Source: Escherichia coli
GTDB lineage: Bacteria; Pseudomonadota; Gammaproteobacteria; Enterobacterales; Enterobacteriaceae
Assembly (NCBI GenBank): GCA_021307345.1
Contig: CP089930.1
Location: 744,001 to 808,000 of the forward strand
Length of the DNA: 64,000 bases
Reading direction: 5' to 3'
Part shown: positions 35,446-48,994 of the stretch, piece after piece
Layout of the letters: each line of letters opens with the position of its first letter
Numbering within the stretch: the first letter of the stretch is position 1
The notes under the pieces: model-generated
The model's input: only the letters and a program-made list of their open reading frames with translations
What the model was told of the DNA's origin: nothing
Database searches by the model: none
Made by a program: the position numbers and the translations under genes

Positions 35446-35754
35446 ATGGCTGATTTCACCCTGTCAAAATCGCTGTTTAGCGGAAAATATCGCAACGCCT
35501 CTTCAACGCCTGGCAACATTGCCTATGCGCTGTTTGTACTGTTTTGCTTTTGGGCTGGGGCGCAATTGCTTAATCTCCTGGTACATGCGCCCGGCGTTTA
35601 TGAGCGTTTGATGCAGGTGCAAGAGACAGGCCGTCCACGGGTGGAAATTGGTCTGGGAGTCGGCACTATTTTCGGGCTGATCCCGTTTTTAGTTGGCTGC
35701 TTCATTTTTGCAGTGGTGGCGCTATGGCTGCACTGGCGACATCGCCGCCAGTAA
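35446..35754 (+). CDS. yaiY: Inner-membrane protein YaiY (102 aa)
   Basis: DUF2755-type membrane protein of unknown function. There are two hydrophobic helices, at about residues 25-48 and 70-93, and a basic C-terminus (HWRHRRQ). The start has GGAGG shortly upstream, a strong ribosome site. It is divergent from yaiZ, with about 260 bases between, and convergent with yaiW. Confidence 0.88.
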   Translation: MADFTLSKSLFSGKYRNASSTPGNIAYALFVLFCFWAGAQLLNLLVHAPGVYERLMQVQETGRPRVEIGLGVGTIFGLIPFLVGCFIFAVVALWLHWRHRRQ

Positions 35755-35763
35755 GATTTACTT

Positions 35764-35795
35764 TGCCAGATGCGGCCTAAAACGCCTTATCTGGC
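35764..35795. repeat. REP element between yaiY and yaiW
   Basis: Degenerate REP palindrome, TGCCAGATGCGGCC with CGCCTTATCTGGC, between convergent genes. Confidence 0.7.
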
Positions 35796-35812
35796 CTGGT
35801 GTTCTCGATTGA

Positions 35813-36907
35813 TCACTGTTTCATACAACGCGCACGTCGTTCATCAACGCGCTTCGCAAACCATGCGGTGGTAAGATTACGGGTGATTTTCGGGCTTTCC
35901 AACTGAATGCCAGGCAACATCTCTCGTGGCAAAGATTTCCCCGTTTTCGCTTCTGCAAGCTGATAAACTTTCTTGTACAGCGCCGTCTCTTCAAAAGAGA
36001 AGCTATCCCCTTTCTCTAACTGTCGGCGGATTTCGCTGTCGCTCATTCCCAGTTTGCCCGCCAGTTTGCGCGTTGCCAATTCTGTTTTCCCAGGCTCTTT
36101 GCTGTCATAGCGAATTAAATCACCATCCAGCGCCAGCTTCACGCCGCTGGCTTTACTGACCGCGTTCTGAAACGCGGCATTCCGGCTGGCATACCAGCCA
36201 GCGTTAAAATCGGCAAAACGGAAGATTGGCGCACTGTAACTCGCAGGATAATTCAGTAAATGGTAAGTACCGAACCACAAGCCACCGCGACGACTGAAGA
36301 CTTCCTGACGTACCGTTCCGTCCATTTTCCACGGATAACCTTTGGTGTGCTGTTCGGCAAAAGCAATGCTGACCTGCATCGGCCCACCGGTGCGTACCGG
36401 GTTGAGCGAACCAAACAGCGTCTGCCCCATCGGCACCATGCTGATCAGATCATCAAAAATCGCGCTTAACTGCTTTTCTGTACGCACAGAATCTAATCGT
36501 TCGCTGTAACTTTTGCCGTTTGGCGATTTAATTTTTAGCGCGGTATGAACCAAAAACGCGGGGATATGCATCCGTTCGGCGCGACGGTCAATCTCTTGCC
36601 AGGCAATTTTGCTTAAGCCCGGAACAGCCGGATCTGCCTGATAATTTGACTCCTGCTGCGCCACTGCCAGCACCGAGCAGACGTTTTCCAGCGTCGGTGC
36701 CAGCCCCTGACTTTCAAAAGTGGTGGCAAGATCTTTCGCCCAGGCATCGCGGTCTTTCACGTTGGCGGGTAACTTCTGCCGCACCACGCTCGCCACATCT
36801 ATCGCTTTTTCACCCTTTTTCAACGGTTGCGGAGCCTGACTACTACACCCCGCTAAAACCAGAACTACCAATAATGAAAGCGAAGAAAGACGAGTGACCT
36901 GCGACAT
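35813..36907 (-). CDS. yaiW: Surface lipoprotein YaiW (364 aa)
   Basis: Outer-membrane lipoprotein of the DUF1615 family, reported in E. coli to be surface-exposed and to act with SbmA in uptake of proline-rich peptides. The lipobox LAGC places the lipidated cysteine at residue 21. The rest is a soluble domain rich in conserved aromatic residues. Full length. It starts 12 bases after sbmA and is clearly cotranscribed with it. Confidence 0.93.
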   Translation of the reverse strand: MSQVTRLSSLSLLVVLVLAGCSSQAPQPLKKGEKAIDVASVVRQKLPANVKDRDAWAKDLATTFESQGLAPTLENVCSVLAVAQQESNYQADPAVPGLSKIAWQEIDRRAERMHIPAFLVHTALKIKSPNGKSYSERLDSVRTEKQLSAIFDDLISMVPMGQTLFGSLNPVRTGGPMQVSIAFAEQHTKGYPWKMDGTVRQEVFSRRGGLWFGTYHLLNYPASYSAPIFRFADFNAGWYASRNAAFQNAVSKASGVKLALDGDLIRYDSKEPGKTELATRKLAGKLGMSDSEIRRQLEKGDSFSFEETALYKKVYQLAEAKTGKSLPREMLPGIQLESPKITRNLTTAWFAKRVDERRARCMKQ

Positions 36908-36919
36908 TACCTCTCCTTT

Positions 36920-38140
36920 TTAACTCAACGTATGGGTTACTTCCTGAATTTTGTCACTATCCAGCTCATGTTCAAAGCTACGCAGACGTTTGTAGATAGA
37001 CATCAGCTCAACCAGCGTAGTCCACGAGTTAATCAGATACTGGAAAGCACCACGAACCTGACCGAAAACGTTGGTAATTTGCGTCATCAGTCCGAGCGTA
37101 ATCGTACCGGCAACAATCGACGGAAACAGCAGGAACAAACCGAAAACGTTATCGACTTGCAAATAGAGGATACGGGCGATGTTGAAATACATATAGTGAA
37201 AATAGAGGCGGAAATAGTTTTTCCGCACGGCGCTGAACAACTCACGTACCGTTGGCGGCGTCGCGCGCGATGCATCATCTTCACCGTAGACCAACTCTTT
37301 ACGATAAGCCGCTTCTACGCGTTGGTTTTTAAATTCCAGCCCCGGCAGTTTGATACCCACAACCGCCAGCAATCCGGTTCCCATCAACGACCATACGATG
37401 GCTGCAATCACCAGTCCATATGGTATATGCCCGATAATCGGCAATTCCGGTACATGTGCGGAGAGCGTCACCAGTACCGGTAAGAAAGCGATTAACGTCA
37501 TGATAGCGTTAATAAAACTGACACCCATATTCTCCAGCGTTGAGGCAAAACGCATAGTATCTTCCTGCACACGCTGGGCGGCACCTTCGATATGACGCAG
37601 TTGTTGCCAGTTCGCCATGTAATATTCGTTCATCGCCGTACGCCAGCGAAACACGTAATGGCTGACAAAGAAGTTGTTCAGCACACTGATTACCACAGCA
37701 ATCAGCGCGATTCCAAGAAAGACGCCCACTTCGCGATAAAATTGTTCGATGGTGACTTTATGCGGCGAACTTAGCGCGGTTTGAATCAGGTCATAGAACG
37801 GTGCATACCAGGCGTTGACGGCAACCCCAACTTCCACCAGAAACCAGGTTACGAAGATAATCAGCGCAGTGCCGAGTATTGACCAGTATTGCCAACGATG
37901 CGGACTGTAGATAAACCAGAACAGCGCAAAAAGCCCTACACAAACAATGTAGTAAGCGTAAAAAACCAGGAAGTCTAACGACCAGAAACGTGCGGCGCTA
38001 ATCGGGATCTGCCCAGTAGCTCCGGTGATACGCGCCACCCAATCACCACCACCGGCTTGCCAGAAGATCACGGCAATCAGTGCCCAAATAAAGGCCGAGA
38101 GAAAAAAGGCTCCCGGCTTTGGGAAAAAAGACTTAAACAT
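36920..38140 (-). CDS. sbmA: Peptide transporter SbmA (406 aa)
   Basis: Proton-driven inner-membrane importer of microcins B17 and J25, bleomycin and proline-rich peptides. It is SbmA/BacA-type, resembling an ABC exporter membrane domain without an ATPase. About seven to eight hydrophobic segments lie within residues 10-390. Full length. It is the first gene of sbmA-yaiW, divergent from ampH; sigma E control is described for E. coli. Confidence 0.96.
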   Translation of the reverse strand: MFKSFFPKPGAFFLSAFIWALIAVIFWQAGGGDWVARITGATGQIPISAARFWSLDFLVFYAYYIVCVGLFALFWFIYSPHRWQYWSILGTALIIFVTWFLVEVGVAVNAWYAPFYDLIQTALSSPHKVTIEQFYREVGVFLGIALIAVVISVLNNFFVSHYVFRWRTAMNEYYMANWQQLRHIEGAAQRVQEDTMRFASTLENMGVSFINAIMTLIAFLPVLVTLSAHVPELPIIGHIPYGLVIAAIVWSLMGTGLLAVVGIKLPGLEFKNQRVEAAYRKELVYGEDDASRATPPTVRELFSAVRKNYFRLYFHYMYFNIARILYLQVDNVFGLFLLFPSIVAGTITLGLMTQITNVFGQVRGAFQYLINSWTTLVELMSIYKRLRSFEHELDSDKIQEVTHTLS

Positions 38141-38491
38141 ATGCTCTCCTGCTAACTTCTTATCGTTTTAACAACTGCTGTGCATTAACCGCATGATTGC
38201 TCCGAGGAGCCAGCTAAATGAAACCGCCCATTGTGACCAACGGCAAGGTACTTAGTTCGTCATGCTGACCGTAAGAATTGTTTCGACGGATTTCACAAAC
38301 AAAGGATTGTTTACATTAGCAGATTCACACGCGCAGGATCACAAATGCAGGCATTGGTGCTCAGGAAAAAGATCGTGTTTACGCGCCGTTACGTTTTTAG
38401 CACTATTATTGCACTAATTCGCCCTTTGCAATCCATCTATGAGTAGTATAAATACGCTCAGTTACCTTCATTTAATTTATGGACACCACCG
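38141..38491. other. Divergent intergenic region sbmA-ampH
   Basis: About 350 bases holding the promoters of sbmA and ampH. I could not place a sigma E promoter for sbmA with confidence. No gene is seen in it. Confidence 0.55.
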
Positions 38492-39649
38492 TTGAAACGT
38501 AGTCTGCTTTTTTCTGCCGTGCTGTGTGCGGCGTCATTGACCTCCGTCCATGCGGCACAGCCGATCACCGAACCGGAGTTCGCCTCTGATATTGTCGATC
38601 GCTATGCCGATCATATTTTTTACGGCAGCGGTGCCACGGGGATGGCACTGGTCGTTATTGACGGTAATCAGCGCGTCTTTCGCAGTTATGGGGAAACGCG
38701 TCCCGGTAATAACGTTCGCCCACAATTAGACTCTGTGGTGCGAATTGCGTCCCTCACTAAACTGATGACCAGTGAAATGCTGGTTAAGCTGCTCGATCAA
38801 GGCACGGTGAAGTTAAACGACCCGTTAAGTAAATATGCTCCACCAGGCACACGCGTGCCGACCTACAATGGAAAGCCCATTACGCTGGTGAATCTGGCAA
38901 CCCATACCAGCGCCCTGCCGCGTGAACAGCCTGGCGGTGCAGCAAATCGTCCGGTGTTTGTCTGGCCGACACGCGAACAACGCTGGAAATACCTTTCTAC
39001 GGCGAAGCTGAAAGCCGCGCCCGGCAGTCAGGCTGCATACTCTAACCTTGCGTTTGATCTGCTGGCGGATGCGCTGGCGAATGCGTCCGGAAAGCCTTAT
39101 ACACAGTTGTTTGAAGAGCAGATCACTCGTCCGTTGGGGATGAAAGACACCACCTACACGCCATCGCCAGATCAGTGCCGACGTTTAATGGTTGCCGAGC
39201 GCGGTGCCAGTCCGTGCAATAACACGCTGGCGGCAATCGGTAGCGGCGGCGTCTATTCCACGCCTGGCGATATGATGCGCTGGATGCAGCAGTATTTGTC
39301 GTCTGATTTTTATCAGCGCAGTAACCAGGCGGATCGTATGCAGACGCTGATTTATCAACGCGCGCAGTTTACGAAAGTGATCGGCATGGATGTACCTGGC
39401 AGAGCGGATGCGCTCGGTTTAGGCTGGGTATATATGGCGCCGAAAGATGGGCGTCCGGGAATTATTCAGAAAACTGGTGGCGGCGGCGGATTCATTACCT
39501 ATATGGCGATGATCCCGCAAAAAAATATTGGTGCTTTTGTGGTCGTCACTCGCTCGCCGTTGACTCGCTTTAAAAACATGAGCGATGGTATCAATGATCT
39601 GGTAACCGAACTGAGCGGGAATAAACCGCTGGTCATCCCCGCGTCCTGA
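38492..39649 (+). CDS. ampH: Penicillin-binding protein AmpH (385 aa)
   Basis: Periplasmic class C beta-lactamase-like enzyme with D-Ala-D-Ala carboxypeptidase and endopeptidase activity, linked to peptidoglycan recycling. The start is TTG at 38492. The signal peptide is about residues 1-21 (ending VHAA). The active-site SLTK is at 87-90, YSN near 181 and KTGG near 330. Full length. Its stop abuts that of iprA on the other strand. Confidence 0.95.
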   Translation: MKRSLLFSAVLCAASLTSVHAAQPITEPEFASDIVDRYADHIFYGSGATGMALVVIDGNQRVFRSYGETRPGNNVRPQLDSVVRIASLTKLMTSEMLVKLLDQGTVKLNDPLSKYAPPGTRVPTYNGKPITLVNLATHTSALPREQPGGAANRPVFVWPTREQRWKYLSTAKLKAAPGSQAAYSNLAFDLLADALANASGKPYTQLFEEQITRPLGMKDTTYTPSPDQCRRLMVAERGASPCNNTLAAIGSGGVYSTPGDMMRWMQQYLSSDFYQRSNQADRMQTLIYQRAQFTKVIGMDVPGRADALGLGWVYMAPKDGRPGIIQKTGGGGGFITYMAMIPQKNIGAFVVVTRSPLTRFKNMSDGINDLVTELSGNKPLVIPAS

Positions 39650-40336
<687 letters not shown>

Positions 40337-40347
40337 TATTTCTTCGC

Positions 40348-43364
<3,017 letters not shown>

Positions 43365-43890
43365 TTGTCATCCCTCCTCAGGGACGTAATAAGTTGATCC
43401 ATCAATTATCAATGCATAGAAAACATATTATGTTTCGCGTTTACGATTATGCGGCGTTACAGATGAATGGTTCAATTATTCTTTCCCCTAAGTCCGAATG
43501 TGGACATATATGAATAACGTGTAAACACAGATCACAAAAACAGACAAAAACCTAACATTTCAATCTGTTAATGACAGCATTGATTTCAAAGTTATATACT
43601 CTACAAATATTACATCAGCAAATTAGACAAATAATGTATTAATAAACAATGAACTTTAAGTCATTCTATTTTTAACAGCGCAGTCAAGCTCCCAAAAACA
43701 ATAATTAGGGGGAATTAATAAAAATTAAAAATATTTTCAGTGAATATGAAAATATTGCTATTTATATTAAAAAGATGTCCAGGCCGGTCTTTCATTCTCT
43801 TCTTGTCAACATCGCGACAACTTTCGTAAAACACCCCCGCCCTGCTTCAGGTATACTATGTCCCTCGATTCCACAAACATCAGGCAGACC
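43365..43890. other. Intergenic region between the autotransporter gene and hemB
   Basis: About 525 bases, strongly AT-rich between 43500 and 43760. It holds the divergent promoters of both genes. H-NS binding is likely by composition and is reported for upaC. No gene is seen. Confidence 0.55.
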
Positions 43891-44865
43891 ATGACAGACT
43901 TAATCCAACGCCCTCGTCGCCTGCGCAAATCTCCTGCGCTGCGCGCTATGTTTGAAGAGACAACACTTAGCCTTAACGACCTGGTGTTGCCGATCTTTGT
44001 TGAAGAAGAAATTGACGACTACAAAGCCGTTGAAGCCATGCCGGGCGTAATGCGTATTCCAGAGAAACATCTGGCGCGCGAAATCGAACGTATCGCCAAC
44101 GCCGGTATTCGGTCAGTAATGACTTTCGGCATCTCTCACCATACCGATGAAACGGGCAGCGATGCCTGGCGGGAAGATGGTCTGGTGGCGCGTATGTCAC
44201 GCATTTGCAAGCAGACCGTGCCTGAAATGATCGTTATGTCAGACACCTGTTTCTGCGAATACACCTCTCACGGTCACTGCGGTGTGCTGTGCGAGCACGG
44301 CGTCGACAACGACGCGACCCTCGAAAATTTAGGCAAACAAGCAGTGGTCGCTGCTGCTGCAGGTGCAGACTTCATCGCCCCTTCCGCCGCAATGGACGGT
44401 CAGGTACAGGCGATTCGTCAGGCGCTGGACGCTGCGGGTTTTAAAGATACGGCGATCATGTCGTATTCGACCAAGTTCGCTTCCTCCTTTTATGGTCCGT
44501 TCCGTGAAGCTGCCGGAAGCGCATTAAAAGGTGACCGCAAAAGCTATCAGATGAACCCAATGAACCGTCGCGAAGCGATTCGTGAATCACTGCTGGATGA
44601 AGCTCAGGGCGCAGACTGCCTGATGGTTAAACCAGCCGGAGCGTACCTGGACATCGTGCGTGAGCTGCGTGAACGTACTGAACTGCCGATTGGCGCGTAT
44701 CAGGTAAGCGGCGAGTACGCGATGATTAAGTTCGCCGCGCTGGCGGGTGCTATAGATGAAGAGAAAGTAGTGCTCGAAAGCTTAGGTTCGATTAAGCGTG
44801 CGGGTGCGGATCTGATTTTCAGCTACTTTGCGCTGGATCTGGCTGAGAAGAAGATTCTGCGTTAA
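43891..44865 (+). CDS. hemB: Delta-aminolevulinic acid dehydratase HemB (324 aa)
   Basis: Condenses two 5-aminolevulinate molecules to porphobilinogen in haem synthesis. The catalytic zinc cysteines are Cys120, Cys122 and Cys130 in [13 protein letters not shown]. The Schiff-base lysine lies in LMVKPAGAY and the second active-site lysine in [14 protein letters not shown] chose the ATG at 43891 (324 residues, starting at conserved sequence); an in-frame ATG at 43858 would add 11 residues. Convergent with tauD. Confidence 0.97.
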
Positions 44866-44918
44866 TTTTGTTTCCTCTCAGAAAGGGGGAGTTAACCTGT
44901 TGAAAGTACGGTGAACGC

Positions 44919-44962
44919 CCCCTCACCCTAACCCTCTCCCCAAGGGGCGAGGGGACCGTCCG
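44919..44962. repeat. GC-rich intergenic repeat (boxC-like)
   Basis: CCCCTCACCCTAACCCTCTC followed by a GGGGCGAGGGG arm forms a GC-rich imperfect inverted repeat of a type common between enterobacterial genes. I believe it belongs to the boxC class but could not check. Confidence 0.5.
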
Positions 44963-45077
44963 CACTCGCTTCATCTATATCACCGTTCTTTCGCCGCTCG
45001 AGGGGACCGTCCGTATTCGTTTTATCTAAATCACCTTTCTTTCGCCACACGAGGGGACCGTCCGCGCTCGTTTCACC
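44949..45077. repeat. 51-bp tandem repeat between hemB and tauD
   Basis: Three units start with GAGGGGACCGTCCG at 44949, 45000 and 45051. The first two are full 51-base copies that differ at a few sites; the third is cut to about 27 bases and runs into the tauD stop codon. It lies between convergent genes. Confidence 0.9.
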
Positions 45078-45924
45078 CCGCCCGATAAAACGGTTTATCC
45101 CCGAGGATCGTCGCCCGATGCATAATCCGCCGCTGTGGCAGATAATCTGCATTCGCATAGTGCTGAGTCACGCGGTTATCCCAAATCGCGATATCATTTG
45201 GCTGCCAGCGCCAGCGCACCTGAAACTCCGGTTTGGTGATATGGGTAAATAAAAAGCCTAGCAAGGCTTCGCTCTCTTTCTCACTGACATCGACAATTCG
45301 CGTGGTAAATCCTTCATTAACAAACAACGCCTGTTTACCGCTCACCGGATGCGTTCGCACCACCGGATGTAGTAAAGGAGGATTTTTCGCTGCCGCCTCG
45401 CGCCAGCGTTGATGCTCCTCCTCCGTTTTGCGGTATTTGTATTCCGGGAACGATTTACGGAAATCATGCTCCGCGCGCAGCCCGCTCAACAACTGACGGA
45501 AGGGAACAGAGAGCGCCTCATACGCCGCAATACCACTGGTCCATAGCGTATCGCCCCCGGTTGATGGCAACTCTTTCGCTGCCAGAATCGCTCCCGCTGG
45601 CGGCGTTTCAATAAATGTCACATCGGTGTGCCAGTTGTCGTTATCCGGCGGATTATCGTTATGGGTATCCAGCACGATGATCTCGTCAACCCCTTCGGCA
45701 TGAGGGTAAACAGGATGAATATGTAGCTCGCCAAAACGCTGGGCCAGCGCGCGTTGCTGCTGTGGCGAAATGGCTTGTTCACGCAGAAACACCACCTGAT
45801 GGCGCAACACCGCATGGTAAAGCTGTTCAAACTGATTATCACTTAACGGACGCGTCAGGTCGGCACCCGAAATTTGTGCGCCGATATACGGCCCCAGCGG
45901 GGTAATGCTCAGACGTTCACTCAT
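45073..45924 (-). CDS. tauD: Taurine dioxygenase TauD (283 aa)
   Basis: Fe(II)/2-oxoglutarate-dependent oxygenase that releases sulfite from taurine for use as a sulfur source. The metal ligands His99 and Asp101 (WHTDVTF) are present, with the distal histidine in [11 protein letters not shown] near 255 and the 2-oxoglutarate arginine in QRRIMHRA. Full length. Its start overlaps the tauC stop by 4 bases. Its stop touches the third unit of the 51-bp repeat. Confidence 0.97.
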   Translation of the reverse strand: MSERLSITPLGPYIGAQISGADLTRPLSDNQFEQLYHAVLRHQVVFLREQAISPQQQRALAQRFGELHIHPVYPHAEGVDEIIVLDTHNDNPPDNDNWHTDVTFIETPPAGAILAAKELPSTGGDTLWTSGIAAYEALSVPFRQLLSGLRAEHDFRKSFPEYKYRKTEEEHQRWREAAAKNPPLLHPVVRTHPVSGKQALFVNEGFTTRIVDVSEKESEALLGFLFTHITKPEFQVRWRWQPNDIAIWDNRVTQHYANADYLPQRRIMHRATILGDKPFYRAG

Positions 45925-46748
45925 TGTACTTCTCCATGCCAGGGCGTCAGGCGGCGCTGTAACGCACGCAGACCCAGTTCTAAAAGAAAGGCGATAATCG
46001 CAATCACCGCGATCCCCGCCAGCACCACGTCAGTTGCGAGAAACTCACCCGCTGACTGAACCATAAAACCTAAGCCTCGCGTCGCGGCAATCAGCTCCGC
46101 CGCCACCAGCGTAGACCAGCCAACCCCCAGACCAATACGTAATCCGGTGAGAATTTCCGGCAGCGCGCCAGGCAGAATGACAAACCACAGCACCTGCGTG
46201 CGACTGGCGCCCAGCGACTGCGCGGCACGAACGCGAACCTGCTGCACGCTTTTCACCCCTGCCAACGCCGACATCGCCACCGGTGCAAAAATCGCTAAAT
46301 AGATCAGTAAGATCTTCGAGGTTTCACCAATACCAAACCAGATCACCATCAGCGGCAAATAGGCCAGCGGCGGCACAGGGCGATACAGTTCAATTACCGG
46401 ATCCAGAATGCCGCGCACCGTCGGGCTTAGCCCCATGGCGATCCCAACCGGAATGCCGATTAACACCGCCGCAAGTAGCGCCAGCACAATGCGCGTCAGG
46501 CTGGCTGCCAGATGCTGCCACAGCGTGGCGTCCATAAATCCTTGCGTTCCGGCAATGGTGAGCAGTTTTGCCAGTACCTGTTGCGGCGGCGGCAAAAACA
46601 GCGGGCTAATCAGTTGCAGCGCCGCCACTGCCCACCATAAAGTCAGTAAAACCGCTAGTGTGCCAATGCTTAAAGTGACCTGACGCGAGAGCGGCCAGCG
46701 CAATTTCAGCCGACGCGAATGCATTTTTTCATTAATAAGCACACTCAT
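45921..46748 (-). CDS. tauC: Taurine ABC transporter permease TauC (275 aa)
   Basis: Inner-membrane channel subunit of the taurine importer. About six hydrophobic helices are present; the EAA loop, [23 protein letters not shown] (about 195-220), is the site that docks the ATPase. Full length and apparently sound. It overlaps tauB by 4 bases upstream and tauD downstream, so the operon is translationally coupled. Confidence 0.96.
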   Translation of the reverse strand: MSVLINEKMHSRRLKLRWPLSRQVTLSIGTLAVLLTLWWAVAALQLISPLFLPPPQQVLAKLLTIAGTQGFMDATLWQHLAASLTRIVLALLAAVLIGIPVGIAMGLSPTVRGILDPVIELYRPVPPLAYLPLMVIWFGIGETSKILLIYLAIFAPVAMSALAGVKSVQQVRVRAAQSLGASRTQVLWFVILPGALPEILTGLRIGLGVGWSTLVAAELIAATRGLGFMVQSAGEFLATDVVLAGIAVIAIIAFLLELGLRALQRRLTPWHGEVQ

Positions 46749-47401
46749 GAGAACGCCTCTCGTTGCTCAAATACGCGGCTTAAAACATATTCGCGCATGG
46801 CGATGAATTGTGGATCGGACTTGATGCTGCGGCTAGACTCTCCCGCAACAAAGCGGCGGGCGAAGTTGAGCCGCAGACGCTCCAGCACACGACCCGGCCC
46901 CGGTGAAAGCAGAACCAGTTCGGTCGCCATAAACACCGCTTCTTCTATATCATGGGTAATCAACAACACCTGCTTGCCTGTCTCCTGCCAGAGTTTCAGC
47001 AGCAGTATTTGCATCTGGTCGCGGGTGAAGGCATCCAGCGCGCCAAACGGTTCGTCGAGTAATAACATCCGGGGATTAGCCGCCAGCGCGCGGGCAATCC
47101 CTACCCGCTGACGCTGACCGCCAGAAAGCTGCCAGATGTCGCGTTTTCCCGCACCTTCCAGCCCGACTTTTTTCAGCATTTGGTGAGCGATTTCCAGACG
47201 TTGCTTTTTCTCCATCCCCGCCAGTTGAATGCTGCCTTGCTGATAATGCACAAAACCAGCAATCAGATTCAGCAAAGTGGTTTTGCCGCAGCCGGACGGC
47301 CCCAGCACCACCAACAGTTCGCCGCTTTCCAGCGTCAGGTTGATATCTTCCAGCGCCGGTTTACCGCCATAATCGGCATAGAGATGAGAGATTTGCAGCA
47401 T
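46745..47401 (-). pseudogene. tauB: Taurine ABC transporter ATPase TauB, with internal in-frame deletion (218 aa)
   Basis: ATPase subunit of the taurine importer, but shorter than the 255 residues I recall for K-12. Walker [10 protein letters not shown] is at 34-42, signature LSGGQ at 92-96, Walker B LLLDEP at 113-118 and the switch His at 150. Only about 50 residues separate Walker A from the signature, where about 90 is normal. The Q-loop segment (a VVFQNEGLLPW-type motif) is missing; QLAG at 59-62 runs straight into MEKKQRLE. The frame is kept, so protein is probably made, but without the Q-loop it is unlikely to couple ATP to transport. Labelled pseudogene as an inference. Confidence 0.85.
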
Positions 47402-47413
47402 TCGTGCCTCCTT

Positions 47414-48376
47414 TTATTGCACGAAGCGCGAGGTAACGTACTGGCTGTAATCATTCGCCACGGCGGGAACTTTACCCTGCTCTTTCAAAAACTGCGCGGT
47501 GTCGATGATCGCTTTGTTCACCGCTCCGGTCAGTTCTGCCGTTTGCTGCTGCGGCGTCAGATAGGTATTTCCCTTGACCAGCCCCGGTACGTCCGCTTCC
47601 GGTACACCGCTCAAGCGCGCCAGTTTGCTGATGTTTTCCGGCTGTTTCAGCCACGCGTCCGGATTCGCAATGTACGGTTGCTGGGCATCAATGGCGCTTT
47701 TAGCGAACGCTTTCACCACCTCAGGATGTTTCTGGGCAAAATCTTTGCGCACTACCCAAACGTCCAGCGTCGGCGCGCCCCACCGCCCGACCTGTTCAGA
47801 ATCGGTCAACACCTTGCCGTCTTTTTCCAGCGTATTAACCGCAGGTGCCCAGACATAAGCGCCATCAATATCTCCCCGTTGCCAGGCGGCAATAATCGCT
47901 GGCGGTTGCAGGTTCACAATCTCCACTTGTCCGGGTTTAATGCCCCAGTGTTTCAACGCTGCCAGCAGGCTGTAGTGCGTGGTGGAGATAAACGGCACGG
48001 CGATGCGTTTGCCAATCAGATCTTCGGGTTTGCTGATGTTTTTCTTAACTACCAGCGCCTCGGAGTTACCCAGTTTTGACGCCAGCAAGAAAACTTCAAT
48101 CGGCACCTGCTGGCTGGCAGCAACCGCTAACGGGCTGGAACCGAGATTACCGATTTGCACGTCGCCAGAAGCCAGCGCCCTAACGATGCTGGCTCCGCTG
48201 TCAAACTTGCGCCAGTCCACGGTCGCCCCGCTCTCTTTGGCAAAGGTGTTATCAGCCTGAGCCACTTTCGCCGGTTCGGCGGAGGTTTGATACGCCACGG
48301 TGACGTTCACCGCCTGCGCCTGAAAAGTGATGAATGCCAGTGTGGCAAGAAGTGTGTTACGCGATGAAATTGCCAT
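47414..48376 (-). CDS. tauA: Taurine-binding periplasmic protein TauA (320 aa)
   Basis: Solute-binding protein of the taurine importer, related to SsuA. The signal peptide is about residues 1-22 (ending FQAQA), then a two-lobed binding domain. Full length and intact. It is the first gene of tauABCD, 12 bases before tauB. In E. coli the operon is induced on sulfur limitation by Cbl and CysB; I could not place the Cbl site in the AT-rich upstream region. Confidence 0.96.
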   Translation of the reverse strand: MAISSRNTLLATLAFITFQAQAVNVTVAYQTSAEPAKVAQADNTFAKESGATVDWRKFDSGASIVRALASGDVQIGNLGSSPLAVAASQQVPIEVFLLASKLGNSEALVVKKNISKPEDLIGKRIAVPFISTTHYSLLAALKHWGIKPGQVEIVNLQPPAIIAAWQRGDIDGAYVWAPAVNTLEKDGKVLTDSEQVGRWGAPTLDVWVVRKDFAQKHPEVVKAFAKSAIDAQQPYIANPDAWLKQPENISKLARLSGVPEADVPGLVKGNTYLTPQQQTAELTGAVNKAIIDTAQFLKEQGKVPAVANDYSQYVTSRFVQ

Positions 48377-48994
48377 AATTGTCTGCTCCCCTGTCTTGTT
48401 ATGAGAGCAGTATTCGCGGAGAAAGATATTTGATAAAAGAATTAATCATTATGGACAATATGTTTTTATTCTTAGCAAAAAAATGGCAAACGATAGATGA
48501 GTTATGCATTTACCAACCGTTTTCCTACAAAGCAATGCCACATTTACTTTTATATACGAATAAAAATTCAAACAATAAAAATTTATTTCACCCTCCACCA
48601 ACCAGACAACCAATAATAAATATATATATTATTTTTATTTTATATAATGCAATCTTCAAAACCTCTTTGCCATACCAATTCATTCATAAAACGAATATAA
48701 AAAGTAATGGTTGATAGAAGATATTTTTTAAATGCAATTAATTGACAAACTAAATCACATCTAAATACAATATGTAAAAAATATAATCACGCTCACAAAA
48801 CACACAAATGTTTAACATATGATGCACACAAATCAAACTTATACCGCTTACGGCCCTCCGGGCATTAATTGACCTGTTCTCAGGATTATTCTTTTTTACC
48901 GCGTGTCATTTTTAACATCTGAGTATGTTGCAGAGGGTTGCCGCTCTGCATTCGTCGCGCTTTCAGCATAATAATTACAATGGAGTGTCATGAA
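48377..48994. other. AT-rich divergent intergenic region tauA-yaiS
   Basis: About 620 bases, extremely AT-rich between about 48420 and 48840, with runs such as AATATATATATTATTTTT. It must hold the promoters for tauABCD and for yaiS-yaiP-yaiX-yaiO. A 111-codon frame at 48379-48714 (plus strand) is low-complexity and not credible as a gene. Confidence 0.65.

Noticed and set aside
47180-48079. 299-codon plus-strand frame opposite tauA and tauB
   Set aside because: Antisense to two recognised genes, with composition as expected of a complementary strand.
48379-48714. 111-codon plus-strand frame in the tauA-yaiS gap
   Set aside because: Rich in Asn, Ile and Lys from AT-rich DNA, no ribosome site or recognisable domain, and it starts beside the divergent tauA start.
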